Source of the DNA: Iris pallida
Taxonomy: Eukaryota; Streptophyta; Magnoliopsida; Asparagales; Iridaceae
Direction of reading: 5' to 3'
Length of the DNA stretch: 64,000 nucleotides
NCBI GenBank assembly: GCA_029216955.1
Contig: JANAVB010031417.1
Span: forward strand, 23,131,917 to 23,195,916
The position numbers and the translations under genes are program-made. This document shows positions 47,837 through 58,751 of the stretch, piece after piece. The first letter of the stretch is position 1. Each line of letters opens with the position of its first letter. The notes beneath the pieces are model-generated. The model was not told the DNA's origin. It worked only from the letters and a program-made list of their open reading frames with translations, and searched no databases.

Positions 47837-49053
47837 GGCTGTTAGGATAATCTCATTACATCTTGCTAGTAATTTGGCCTGTGATAACCCTAGTTAGTTA
47901 AAAGTATCAAGCCGTACTCTTGATTGGCCATGATTGATTGGATGGAGTTTATCCCAGCTTAATCTTGTCCCGATCCTGTACAAGATTGTGACACGACATG
48001 ATTATTGATGCTTGCCTTAACAATAACAATCGGGGGTCCAGTTCTGTTCAGGTGAAGGGTTACAACCCCGGTCCTTGTTTGGTTTAAGGGTTGTAACCTG
48101 GCTCCCGGAGCAGTTCTGTGTTCTCTCTTCGTTTATTGTCTTATTGCACCCCATGCCATGCTCGTCATGTTTTACCTTACTTCAACAGCATGATTAATTA
48201 TTTATACTGGCCTTAACAATAAAGATCAGGGGTCCAGTTCCGTTCAGGCGAAGGGTTACAATCCCGGTTCTTGTTTGGTTTAAGGGTTGTAACTTGGCTC
48301 CCGGAACAGTATTTTTTCTCACTGTTTGGTTTAAGGGTTGTGACCTGGCTACTTGAATGGTTTCCTCGTACTCAGTTTACTGTGGTTATCTCTATTATTA
48401 GCAATTCTTTATTTACTATCTTATTATTCTATTATTGATGTGCTGGTTTTAGTTCCTAAATGAAGCCTCCTTTGTGGCACTTGCTCTTTCTGGGGTCTGA
48501 CCCAGCTGGTTTTGTATGGCCAGATATCGGAGCAGTCCCAGAGGATCTACCTAACTTCCAGCCAGATGGTGACCACCAGGCGTAACCCTGGTAATGAGTG
48601 GGTTTCTTTTGTCCTCTTACTTTGTTGTAAAATTATTCTTTTGAGGCGTTTAGCTGACGAGCACGTGTTAGCTCGATTGCACCTTTATTTACTGTCTGCA
48701 TACGGGCTGTAGCATGATTGATATATCCTAGGGTTGATCATGTACGACTGAACTCTTGCTAATCTTGACATTCTGTATGACTAGCTTCATGATCATCCAA
48801 TATGTAATGTTGGGGACGCCTTACTATTGTATATTTGATGGTCTTACATCTTGTAACATTTACTTACTTGCTTGTGATTGAGACAATAGGCTTATTCTTG
48901 ACCATAGGAGACTGGTGGATTGTAGTTAAACCCTCATATATATCTAGACAGCCGTGACCGTATAGTGAGGTGGATTCCATTTCATTATACGTAGCTGGCT
49001 ATGTATGCCCCCGCTCTCCAGTATTCTGGTTCTGGGGCCTTACATGGTTTTAG

Positions 49054-49071
49054 TGGTGGCCCATGCAGGTC
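49054..49071 (+). other. RT3 primer-binding site (tRNA-Ile type)
   Basis: TGGTGGCCCATGCAGGTC, nine bases after the left LTR (spacer TGGTTTTAG). Confidence 0.75.
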
Positions 49072-49285
49072 TTGTCAATCAAGATATGTGAGGGCTTACC
49101 GAATAGATGTCTCAATCAGTACTCGCCCTTGATCTCTGCTCGTATCCCCTTGGTTCCTAAAATTCTTGTCCTGATCACATGCTTGTAATCGTTGATCTGT
49201 CCTGGTCCTTCCTTATTGTTCCCATGTCGTCTTCTTCAGCGGCATTGAACCTGGACCTACCGATCAGCAAGGCGGATCACCTCCC

Positions 49286-50601
49286 GTGGACCAACAGCAA
49301 CTAAAAGATCAGGCCCAGCACTCAGGAGCAGCATCCCGAGTCATGCCTACCGGGGATCCAGAGCCACCAGTTCAGCCAGTTCAGCCTGCAGAGCCTGATG
49401 ATGGCACTTTGGTAGGTCTCATCAGGACCTTGTTAGCTTCCGAAGATCGTCGAGGTGATGCATTGCACCAGGCAGTGGAAGATGCTCTGAACAGAGTCGG
49501 TCATCCAAGGAACAGTACAGCGAAAAGTTTCAAGCGCCTGAACCCCCCATTCTTCGATGGAAGCGAAGATGCTATCGCTGCTGATGCATGGCTCCAGGAT
49601 ACTGAAGTCATTCTAGAGGCAGCCAGAACCCCGAGGACGAGAAGGTGGCCGTGGTGCGTCTACAGTTACTGGATCTTGCCCGCAGCTGGTGGGCAGCTCA
49701 GGCCGTTGGATTGGTGGCGCCTATTGCTTGGGCAGTATTCCATGAAAGATTCCAGACGAAGTACTTCGATGCGGTGGCTCGGTACAATCTACAGACCAAG
49801 TTCACCAATCTGAAGCAAGGAGGCAGAACGGTCGACGGGTATGCGGCCGAGTTTTTCAGGCTTAGTCGGTTTGCTCCCACTTTGGTGGCGACCGAGTTTG
49901 ACAGAGCCTAGCGGTTCCAACAAGGGCTCCATCTCGAGATTTTGTTGGCAGTGGAACAGTTTGAGCATCAGACTTTTGATGCAGTGTTGAGGGCAGCTAG
50001 GAGGCACGAGTATACCTCCTACAGGATCGTGGACAGGACCGGAGGTCGGAAGCGATCTCACGGCCAGCTGACCCAGTCGACAGCACCAGCCCCGGCAGTC
50101 AGGACTTTGACAATTGGAACTCCGAGACAGGCGGCCTCAGTGACATCGGTCACGTCCCCTCCGCAACAGAAGCCGAAGCAGTCTTCCGCAATGGGCTGCA
50201 CTTATTGTGGGAAGCCAGGACACGTTGTTTCGGAGTGTCGCAGAGCACAGGGATTTTGTTTGGCTTGTGGGGCACCGGCCCACAATATAGGGTCCTGTCC
50301 GAATAGGGCCAGTTCATCATCGGCCCAGAATAAGCCCTCGGTAAGGGGACCAGCCCCAGTCCAGCAGCAGCAGCAGTACCAGCCTCCGAGGCCATTGCCG
50401 CCTCAGGCCCAAGTGTTTCAGCAGCAGTACCAGCCTCCGAGGCCATTGCCGCCTCAGGCCCTAGCCTTCCAGCTACAGAGACCCCAGCAGTATGCCCAGG
50501 TCCAAGCTCAGATCCAGAATCGGCAGAGAGGTATATGTGTCCTATTGTCTTATTTTCCGCCGTCGTTATACAGGACACTTGTCATGTTTCATGTATCCTA
50601 A
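49286..50601 (+). pseudogene. gag: RT3 gag, one frameshift and one in-frame stop
   Basis: Gag structural protein of a Ty3/Gypsy-type element. From MDQQQLKDQ the N-terminal 90 aa are Gln/Pro-rich. The capsid-like part starts near FKRLNPPFFDGSED and continues, after a frameshift near 49635, with RLQLLDLARSWW, FQTKYFDAVARYN and DGYAAEFFRLSRFAPTL. A TAG at 49909-49911 falls where Lys would be expected by comparison with RT1 Gag. Past it are two CX2CX4HX4C knuckles (CTYCGKPGHVVSEC, CLACGAPAHNIGSC) six residues apart, then a tandem QQQYQPPRPLPPQA-type repeat. Reading ends at 50601 or, in another frame, at 50755. No pol follows before the polypurine tract. It is clearly related to RT1 Gag, but only moderately similar. 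Confidence 0.9.
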
Positions 50602-50981
50602 TTACAACGGTATATCCCGGCCCGAGCCATGTCCTAGATCATTCGAAAACGGTTATTGGTACCAACCTTTTCGTATGAGGAGAGGCCCGTGTCCCTGTTT
50701 GACCAAAGAGAGAGACCTTAAGCGCAAGACTATCAGTTTAGTTCGTGTTGCTTGAGTTCATCGCTCCTTGGGAGAGTCAAACGTGGGAGTGTGAGGATGA
50801 TATCCGATCACGTTATCCCAATCGGTTTGGCTCGTAAGGTGTAATATCTTCCTTATGCCTTGCACTTCGATTCCTTGCTTGCATGTATGATTGTATGATT
50901 GATTGGTAGAGAAGATTGCTTGCGATAGTATAGCTGTCCCGACATCTCTAGCCTCTTGATTAAATTCCGAGGACGGAATTC

Positions 50982-50998
50982 TTTTAAGGTGGGTAGGA
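50982..50998 (+). other. RT3 polypurine tract
   Basis: TTTTAAGGTGGGTAGGA directly before the TG of the right LTR, preceded by 'ccgaggacggaattc'. Confidence 0.8.
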
Positions 50999-53900
50999 TG
51001 TAGTGTCCCGAAATTCGTGATACGTATTTTATATGTGTTCGTATTTCTGACCCGTATTTCTTATTTTCTTTGATTAGTTAGTTGTGGTTTATTTTCATAT
51101 TTAGCATTGTGGTTTAATTGTCATTTATTGTTCATGGATTTATTTTGATTAAGTGGAGCTTGGTTTTATTCGGATAGGAGGAAGATTGGGTTGGTTCGGC
51201 TTGGCTTGGTTTACTTGGTTCATCATGAACCAAGGTGAACCTCTACCTACCACCCCCATCATCATTTATTAACCCCACCCTCTTTCTCTCTCATCATTCA
51301 CTCTTCTTCTTCCTCACAGTTGCTCTCCACCTACCAAGAGGTTTAGGCAAGTGCAATCTTGCTTCTTGAGGGATCTTAATATTTATCGTTCCATTCTCTT
51401 CTTTATATGATTATAAGCCTCTTTAGAACTTGGAGTTTTTAATTTTGATGGATAGATTCTTCTAGATCTACATTTTAACTTTGAGTCCATAGAGTTTTCT
51501 TGGTTTTGATATACTAAAACTAGTTATTTTCGAAAACTAATAGTTCCATGAGCAAGAGCACGAAATTTCGTGTGAATTTGGTTTTGATTCACCTCATTTC
51601 GAGTTAAAATGAAGTTTTTATGGCCAAAACAAGTTTTTTGAATTTTCATGTCGGCTGAAGAATCTGGTTCTAGCGTAAAATGAAATTTTACGCAGGGAAG
51701 CTAGCGTAAAATCAAATTTTACGCAGGAAGGCTGCGTAAAATGAAATTTTACGCAGGGAACCCTGGAATTGCGTAAATTACGCTGGATTGTATCCAGAAT
51801 GTAATATTTTACGCAAGGAACCCTGGAATTGCATAAATTACGCTGGGTTATATCCAGAATGTAATATTTTACGCAGAGAACCCTAAAATTGCGTAAATTA
51901 CGCTGGATTGTATCCAGAATGTAATATTTTACGCAGAAAACCCTGGAATTGCGTAAATTACGCTGGATTGTATCCAGAATGTAATATTTTACATTGGGAA
52001 CCCTGGAATTGCGTAAATTACGCTGGATTATATCCAGAATGTAATATTTTACGCTGGGAACCCTGAAATTGCGTAAATTACGCTGGATGGTACCCAGAAT
52101 GTGAAATTTTATGCTGGAACCCTTCCCTTTTACATATTTTACGCATAATTGATTTTTTGGCATAAAAAGTGCACATAATGACTGTTTTTGCCAAGTTAAG
52201 CTATTTTCTAGCCAGAATTTCGAAAAACTTAAAACATGAAAGTTTTAGATCTTTGTCTTACCTTTTCGAATATCTCTGGAGCACCTTAAATTGAGTTCGT
52301 ATGTGGAAGTTATACCTCGTCTCCCTGAGCCGCATGATTCTTCCACAACTCTTGTACCATGTTTATATTTAGTTATTGCATACACGCTTATATCAGATTA
52401 ATGTTAATTTTAAATAATGACATGATAGTGACCCATCGTGGCGCATTCTTGACAGTATATTTGACATGATATATATCTCGAATGCTGTTGCGACGGCTAG
52501 CATGTCACGGCAGAATTGAATGGCCTGGACACCGTGGGTGATTGTGTTTGTACAAAATGAACCGGTAATGTTTGCATCATGTCTAGGACAGGGATCCCTG
52601 ATTACCACGGTCAGGGATACCTACAGTAATTGACTAAGGCTAATAAACTAGAATAATTTAGTAGACATGAAGAGATTCCCAGCTACATGCAATTTCGTTA
52701 TCTGGGCGCATTAGTGGACTTGTAGCCTACCGCCGAGTAGGGCACATTTCCAGCACACCGTTGCGTGTTGCATTCTCCATAAACAAAAATTCGACCTGGA
52801 TAACCGGATGGTCTGCAGGGCTTGTGGCTGTTGGGATAATCTTACTACATCTTGCTAGTAACTAGGCCTGTGATAACCCTAGTTAGTTAAAAGTATCAAG
52901 CCGTACTCTTGATTGGCCATGATTGATTGGATGGAGTTTATCCCAGCTTAATCTTGTCCCGATCCTGTACAAGATTATGACACGACATGATTATTGATGC
53001 TTGCCTTAATAATAACGATCGGGGGTCCAGTTCTGTTCAGGCGAAGGGTTACAACCCAGGTCCTTGATTGGTTTAAGGGTTGTAACCTGGCTCCCGGAGC
53101 AGTTCTGTGTCCTCTCTTCGTTTATTGTCTTATTGCACCCCATGCCATGCTCGTCATGTTTTACCTTACTTCAACAGCATGATTAATTATTTATACTGGC
53201 CTGAACAATAAAGATCAGGGGTCCAGTTCCGTTCAGGCGAAGGGTTACAATCCCGGTCCTTGTTTGGTATAAGGGTTGTAACTTGGCTCCCGGAACAGTA
53301 TTTTTCCTCACTGTACCAATAGTATTTGAGACGGGTTTCTATTCAGGTGAAGGATTACAACTCCGGTCCTAGTTTGGTTTAAGGGTTGTGACCTGGCTAC
53401 TTGAATGGTTTTCTCGTACTCAGTTTACTGTGGTTATCTCTATTATTAGCAATTCTTTATTTACTATCTTATTATTCTATTATTGATGTGCTGGTTTTAG
53501 TTCCTAAGTGAAGCCTCCTTTGTGGCACTTGCTCTTTCTGGGGTCTGACCCAGCTAGTTTTGTATGGCCAGATATCGGAGCAGTCCCAGAGGATCTACCT
53601 AACTTCCAGCCAGATGGTGACCACCAGGCGTAACCCTGGTAATGAGTGGGTTTCTTTTGTCCTCCCACTTTATTGTAAAATTATTCTTTTGAGGCGTTTA
53701 GCCGACGAGCACATGTTAGCTCGATTGCACCTTTACTTACTGTCTGCCTACGGGCTGTAGCATGATTGACATATCCTAGGATTGATTATGTACGACTGAA
53801 GTCTTACTAGTCTTGACATTCTGTACGACTAGCTTCATGATCATCCAATATGTAATGTTGGGGACGCCTTACTATTGTATATTTGATGGTCTTACATCTT

Positions 53901-54090
53901 GTAACATTTACTTACTTGCTTGTGATTGAGACAATAGGCTGATTCTTGACCATAGGAGACTGATAGATTGTAGTTAAACCCTCATATATCTAGACAGCCG
54001 TGACCGTATAGTGAGGTGGATTCCATTTTATTATACGTAGCTGGCTATGTATGCCCCCGCTCTCCAGTATTCTGGTTCTGGGGCGTTACA
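50999..54090 (+). repeat. RT3 right LTR
   Basis: 3092 bp, TGTAGTGTCC...GCGTTACA, uninterrupted. It holds the intact hairpin trio and 60-bp array (51673-52125) and the TTACAACCC inverted repeat at 53047-53087, with degraded copies near 53243 and 53346. It serves as the template for recognising the pieces of the left LTR. Confidence 0.95.
51673..52125. repeat. Hairpin trio and 60-bp minisatellite, right RT3 LTR
   Basis: Perfect 9-bp stems GCGTAAAAT/ATTTTACGC with 3-nt loops (GAA, CAA, GAA) at 51673-51693, 51704-51724 and 51734-51754. About six 60-bp units follow from 51757. Since 60 is a multiple of three, an antisense frame with a 20-residue repeat stays open, but it is unlikely to be a gene. 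Confidence 0.9.
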
Positions 54091-54158
54091 GAACATTCTC
54101 CGGAGAACTATACAAGAGGAGGACAAAAAACTGTAAAAAATGAAAGAAAAAAAAAAGT

Positions 54159-54488
54159 CTAGCCCTCACCGGCCTCGCGGAGGATCTCCGCAAAGTCCTG
54201 CAGGGTGCGCACACCCGCCCTATGGCACAGGCGGCGAAAGGCTTCCCTCTTCTCCAGAGAATCCCGTTCCTCCGGAGTGATCGACAACAGGTCAAAGTTG
54301 GGCGCCGGATGAAGAGGTCGAGCGATGACCTCCAGTGACAACCCGCAGGAGGTCAGGAAGTCCGCAGCCTCTGCCAGCCAGTTATGGGCCAGAGGCGGCG
54401 CAGAGGATGCTCCATGCGGAGAGGCTCGGCGACGACTAGAAGAAGACTCTGGCAATGGTTTCCAACCAGATGATCTTTTTGGAGCCAT
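54159..54488 (-). CDS. Uncharacterised 109-aa protein
   Basis: Complete reverse-strand frame starting MAPKRSSGWKPLPESSSSRRR, with a basic, Ser-rich, probably disordered N-terminus (about 30 aa). It is followed by a compact, likely helical part (HNWLAEAADFLTSCGLSLEVI, then TPEERDSLEKREAFRRLCHR and LQDFAEILREAGEG). A TATATATA (54532-54539) lies about 45 bp upstream, giving a very short leader. G+C is much higher than in the surroundings. I recognise no family. RT3 inserted 68 bp past its stop. It could be a real single-exon gene or a fragment of an unrecognised mobile element; the ORF length alone is modest support. Confidence 0.4.
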   Translation of the reverse strand: MAPKRSSGWKPLPESSSSRRRASPHGASSAPPLAHNWLAEAADFLTSCGLSLEVIARPLHPAPNFDLLSITPEERDSLEKREAFRRLCHRAGVRTLQDFAEILREAGEG

Positions 54489-54531
54489 GTTAAATGTGCA
54501 ACCTACTCAGATGAATGGGGACCCCTATGTA

Positions 54532-54539
54532 TATATATA
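54532..54539 (-). promoter_or_regulatory. TATA box upstream of the 109-aa ORF
   Basis: TATATATA within 'gtatatatatacatagg' on the reverse strand, about 45 bp before the ATG. Its position fits a core promoter with a leader of 10-20 nt. Confidence 0.4.
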
Positions 54540-54583
54540 CACGTTCCAAACCGACTCTTCCTATTCCTTATTGGAAGTTGGGG

Positions 54584-54671
54584 ATATACACTCTTACAAC
54601 CTTCACCCATTGCTGACATGTGGGCCATGGCCCACATGTCAGCAATGGATGAAGGTTGTAAAAGTGTATAT
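54584..54671. repeat. 88-bp near-perfect palindrome
   Basis: Two 44-bp arms with no spacer, centred between 54627 and 54628 (GGGCCATGGCCC). Only two mismatches (54593/54662 and 54606/54649). It lies about 45 bp upstream of the TATA box of the 109-aa ORF. It could form a cruciform in DNA or a long hairpin in RNA. Confidence 0.95.
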
Positions 54672-54833
54672 AGGACGGATTTTTTGGTTAGTTGCAGACT
54701 TAGTTGGTTGTGCTATTTGACTTTTACATGGAAGGCCTAGGTTCGAGTCTGGTGTTTGGGTTCTGTAGAATTTTTCTATTGTTAACATTTTTGTGTGTTA
54801 ATATGCTTTTTAAGTTAATATGGAACAATTTTT

Positions 54834-55985
54834 GGGACTGTTAATGGCCATTCTCCGTTCCTCTAACACGAAGAATGGTACATCTAGGATGGAGAATTGT
54901 ACATTTAGGACGGCGAATGGTACATTTAGGACGGAGAATGGTAAATGTAGGACGAAGAATGATACATGTAGGACGGAGAATGGTCCATATAGGACGAAGA
55001 ATGGTATATTTAGGACGGAGGTAGGACGGAGAATGATACATGTAGGACGGAGAATGGTACATATAAGACGGAGAATGGTACATTTAGGACTGTTCTGTAG
55101 GGTTGTGAATTTTAAATAGTTTGGCTGTTTATGTTTGTTTTGAATTTATATAAATTGGTTTTGAAGGCTCGTGAAGATGAATTAGTTTGGCTGTTTGGCT
55201 GTTAATTGCCATTCTCCGTTCCTCTAACACGAAGAATGGTACATTTTGGACGGAGAATTGTACATTTAGGACGGCTACTGGTACATTTACACTGTGTTTG
55301 GGAACATTTGTGGGGAGGGAGAGGAAAATTTAAGGGAAAAGAAAATGAGGAGAGTAAAATGAAAGTAAAGTTAATTTTTCCTCCCTTTGTTTGGATGGAC
55401 AAAAAGTAGGGGAAGGTAAAGTTTAAAAACAATTTTTTATTTGTTTATGGATAGAGGTATAATTACTATTTTCTCCTTGGTATTCTCAAATGATGATTTA
55501 ATATTAACTTTTTGAGGGGTGGTGGGGTAAATTCACTCAAATTTCTCTCATCTCTTTCCATTTTCCTCCCACTTTTGGGAGGAAAATTTTTTGGTGGGAC
55601 CCACCTAATTTTTCCTCTCAAATTTTCCTCCCCCATTTTCTCTCCTCCTTTCCAAACACCATCATTTAAAATTTTCCTCTCACTTTCCTCTCAACTTTTT
55701 CCTTCCTTCCATTTTCCATCCTTCCCAAACAGTACCTTAGGACGGAGAATGGTAAATGTAGGACGAAGAATGATACATGTAGGATGGAGAATGGTCAATA
55801 TAGGACAGAGAATGGTACATTTAGGACGGAGAATGGTACATAAAAGACGGAGAATGGTACATTTAGGACTGTTCCGTATGGTTGTGAATTTTAAATAGTT
55901 TGGCTGTTTAGTTTTGTTTTGAATCTATATAAATTGGTTTTGAAGGCTCGTGAAGATGAATTAGTTTGGCTGTTTGGCTGTGTAA
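54834..55985. repeat. Duplicated minisatellite block
   Basis: A unit of about 360 bp occurs twice in tandem (54834-55199 and 55200-55985, the second enlarged by a MITE). Each starts 'tgttaat(g/t)gccattctcc', runs through 21-bp subrepeats 'ggtacatttaggacggagaat', and ends 'tagtttggctgtttggctg'. The subrepeats give open frames on both strands, which are not genes. The same words appear at 11336-11690. Confidence 0.9.
55290..55736. mobile_element. Tourist-like MITE with TTA target duplication
   Basis: 447 bp bounded by TTA (55287-55289 and 55737-55739). The left end is CACTGTGTTTGGGAA and the right end, reversed, is GGTACTGTTTGGGAA. Removing it restores the repeat word 'ggtacatttaggacgg'. The 3-bp TTA duplication is typical of PIF/Harbinger-derived MITEs. 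The interior is purine-rich on the left and pyrimidine-rich on the right. Confidence 0.8.
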
Positions 55986-56448
55986 ATAGATTTTAAAGGG
56001 TTGTGAAAAATAAACCAATGTTTTCGTATCGATCACCATTAATTATGGTGAATGGCACTGATACCACTAATATGAGTGGAATTTGTACCGCCAGAATTTA
56101 TTTTGAATAAGGTAAAATCTGTGTTAGAAAATGGCAAAATCTCTAGGATATTATTACACTGAGATATTGTATTAATGGTAAAATCTGTGTTGAAAAATGT
56201 CGAAATCTCAGAAGTGAGCCGTCTTAGGCGTCATTATATCACAGTCCATTTTATTTATAAAAAAAATAATCATGTAAAAAATTAGTATTGACAAAAGTAA
56301 AATTTGCTCAAAATGGAGAATCGAACTCATAAGAAGAAAACTTGTATGTAGACTAGTGAAATATATATATAAAGAATGCATGCATGCATGCATGCTAATG
56401 TTTTCACCATTCACCCCAGGAATGATAGAACATATCTAAATCATTATA
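55986..56448. other. Intergenic stretch, 3' side of the F-box gene
   Basis: No gene seen. 'taaaatctgtgtt(a/g)aaaaatg' occurs twice (about 56112 and 56178), and (GCAT)n at about 56376-56394. Confidence 0.6.
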
Positions 56449-57371
56449 TCACTCGTACACAGGTTCTCCTGGTACTGGGATTACATTATCAAAGGGTTTT
56501 TTAAACGTCTTTTTTGAATAACAAATTTTCCAGAGTTCGTCGTCGAAGATCACGTTGAAGCACCCACGTATGTCGAGCAGGCGAAGAGCCTTGCAGTTGC
56601 ATATGATAGATCGCAGCGTGTCTCCATTGAACATGCCGAATCCCATATGTAGGAGCTCGAGACGCGGCATCGAATCTGCCATGGCCTTTCCCTCCGCCTC
56701 GTTTTTCGTGTCCAGCACGAACATGTTCCTGAGCATGAAATCCGGGGGGGGCATGTTCCTACTCAGCTTTACCAGACGGCGGCAATAATTTTTGGCGGCA
56801 ATTATTCCAGTCGACGTGATGTAGAGGCAGTAGCTAATATCGAGTTCTTCCAGCACAGGAAGAAACTCCAAGTGTCTCACGAAAGTTTCATCACTCACGT
56901 CGCACTTCGGAATGTGCAGCACCCTTAGAAACTTTCCACTGGGAACGAAAAAATGGGAAAACATCAATATAAATTAACAAAAGTATACGTAAAATTTTGT
57001 AAAAGAAAAAATAAAGTATTAGAATAAGACCAAATAAAATTTTGCACTGGCCTTAAACATGCAAAAGAGAAGGCTGCTTCGTCGAGCTTGTACGCGGAGA
57101 GGGACCCTAGATGTCCCTCACTGCGAGCCACGAGCTTCATTACGGTCAAACTAATCTCAGCGGTTTGCTGGGTCCTCCGGCACCACTGTACCAAGTCGAC
57201 GTTAGACCAATAGTCTAAGGGACCGTTGAGCGCCTTCCACCACGAACGGCAAACTGGGGCCACGTTGCACATTACCTCGTCCGCCGGCATCCCCGACAGT
57301 ACCAGTATGATCGAGAGAATCTCGGTAGGGATGACGGCCCATCCGCTGCAGTTGATCTTGCTCCTCTCCAT
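56449..57371 (-). CDS. F-box/LRR protein, SKIP19/FBW2-like
   Basis: Substrate-binding subunit of an SCF (SKP1-cullin-F-box) ubiquitin ligase, by family. Exon 1 starts at 57371 (MERSKINCSGW) and carries an F-box (WAVIPTEILSIILVL, then VCRSWWKALNGP and WSNVDL). An intron with GT at 57047 and AG near 56939 or 56932 joins in frame to exon 2. Exon 2 has leucine-rich repeats (LRVLHIPKCDVSDETF, LEELDISYC, LELLHMGFGMF, LRLLDIRGCFNV), the last being the 'DLRxCFNV' ending typical of this family. The stop is at 56449. Total is about 300 aa, a normal length. The leader is GA-rich, and a TATA-like TTAAATA lies at 57441-57447. No disabling change is seen. The exact splice sites are inferred. Confidence 0.88.
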
Positions 57372-57440
57372 TGCGACTGTTCTTCTTCTTCTTTTCTTTG
57401 TTTCTCTCTAGTCGGATGGGTTCTCTTCTTTGGAAAAGGC

Positions 57441-57447
57441 TATTTAA
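57441..57447 (-). promoter_or_regulatory. TATA-like element of the F-box gene
   Basis: TTAAATA on the reverse strand, about 70 bp before the ATG, with a purine-rich leader (AGAAGAAGAAGAAC) in between. Confidence 0.45.
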
Positions 57448-57521
57448 CCCCTCGTTTACGCGGGTGTATGTAACCCGCTCGTGGAGGGGTGTGACCGAAC
57501 AAGTCACGAATCTATTGGAAA

Positions 57522-57950
57522 ATAACGGTAATGCCACTGTATTAATATTAGCAATTAGTCGTTTGGGATCCCAACATATTTGGGTAATGCCATCTCCCAT
57601 TATGTGGCATCTGACATGGCAGATGACATAACAGCTGACATGGCAAATTTTAACCCCAAAAATAATTACCCAAATTTTTTTAATGTTAATGTTAATGTCA
57701 ATATTAATATTAATGTTAATGCTAATGCTAATGCTAATGTTAATGTTAATATTAATGTTAATATTAATCAATGTTAATTTAATATTAAATTATTTATTTA
57801 CTATTAATGTTCATTTTAATATTAATTTTATTGTTAAATTTTGCCATGTCAGCTGTCATATTAGCAACCATGTCATATGCCACATAATGGAAGATGGTAT
57901 CATCCAAATTTTTTGGGAGCAAATAGCATTTTCGTAATATTAGTTTTAAT
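57522..57950. mobile_element. Foldback MITE with central (TTAATR)n array, copy 1
   Basis: Arms of about 120 bp in inverted orientation (57522-57660 and 57832-57950) share 'attatgtggcat(c/a)tgacatgg' and 'cagctgacatggcaaa'. The centre (57680-57780) is a hexanucleotide array, TTAATG/TTAATA with TTAATGC variants. It lies about 75 bp upstream of the F-box TATA-like element. Related to 61960-62410. Confidence 0.7.
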
Positions 57951-58751
57951 TATATTGTAAATTTTAAATTAACAGAAAAGCCAATGTAGATTTAATATTA
58001 ATGCTACTGTAAAAAATTTCTGATCATACCTCGATACTTACGTTTGTCGACCGAGTTACCGTCTTCATCATTATCAAGTTTTCACCCGAATCATCGTCAT
58101 CGCTGGGGCATGATACCGTACGAGCCTGGAGTTGCGCTCGTGCAAGGCAAGATAACATATTCACAATAGTGTTTATAGCTCAAATTGATAACATAAGCAG
58201 CGGAAGAAAAACGTAGTATACAACAAGAATCTCTTTTATTGATAATGAACGGAAGGTTATAATGGCTCTGAATAGCCCAACTCATCATGCCAATTGGCTA
58301 CAACGCTCATGATCTCTCTAGCTCACAAAGGAGTACATTGTTCCATACATTATGCCTCTTTATAGCCAACAAGTAGTCTTCGGCTGAACATCTCCATGTC
58401 GTAAGTCCGAACGCCAATGCGGTAGCTCCTCTTGAACGCTAAGGACTCCATGCATCTGGACGTCCAAGCCGAGCCCCGCCTCGAGCCGAACATATCCTGA
58501 ACTTGTCCACCACCGTGTCCCTGCGGCAGATACAGTTAGACATAATCTTAATATAAACATTGTGATCGTGCTCATCTATGTCCCATTTCGCCTAGCCTAC
58601 AAGGTTAGAACTTTACATAAGAAATCATATCATTTCACTCAACCAACCAACCGTAAACTTAAACATACGAATAAGGGTGGCAGGTCCTGCGTCTGCACCC
58701 AGCGCTAATCTCAGCCCACCGGTCCTATCTATATGAAGGTCACGGTGTTTC
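57951..58751 (-). mobile_element. Possible LTR fragment of another element
   Basis: On the reverse strand 'ggctataaagaggc' (about 58365) is followed after about 120 bp by 'tatcaataaaagagattc' (about 58235). This TATA-to-polyadenylation spacing resembles a compact LTR. No ends, target duplication or coding part could be defined. Confidence 0.25.

Noticed and set aside
54820..55119. 99-aa TENG/RTKN-repeat ORF and its antisense
   Set aside because: 21-bp minisatellite keeps frames open on both strands; no sign of selection for protein.
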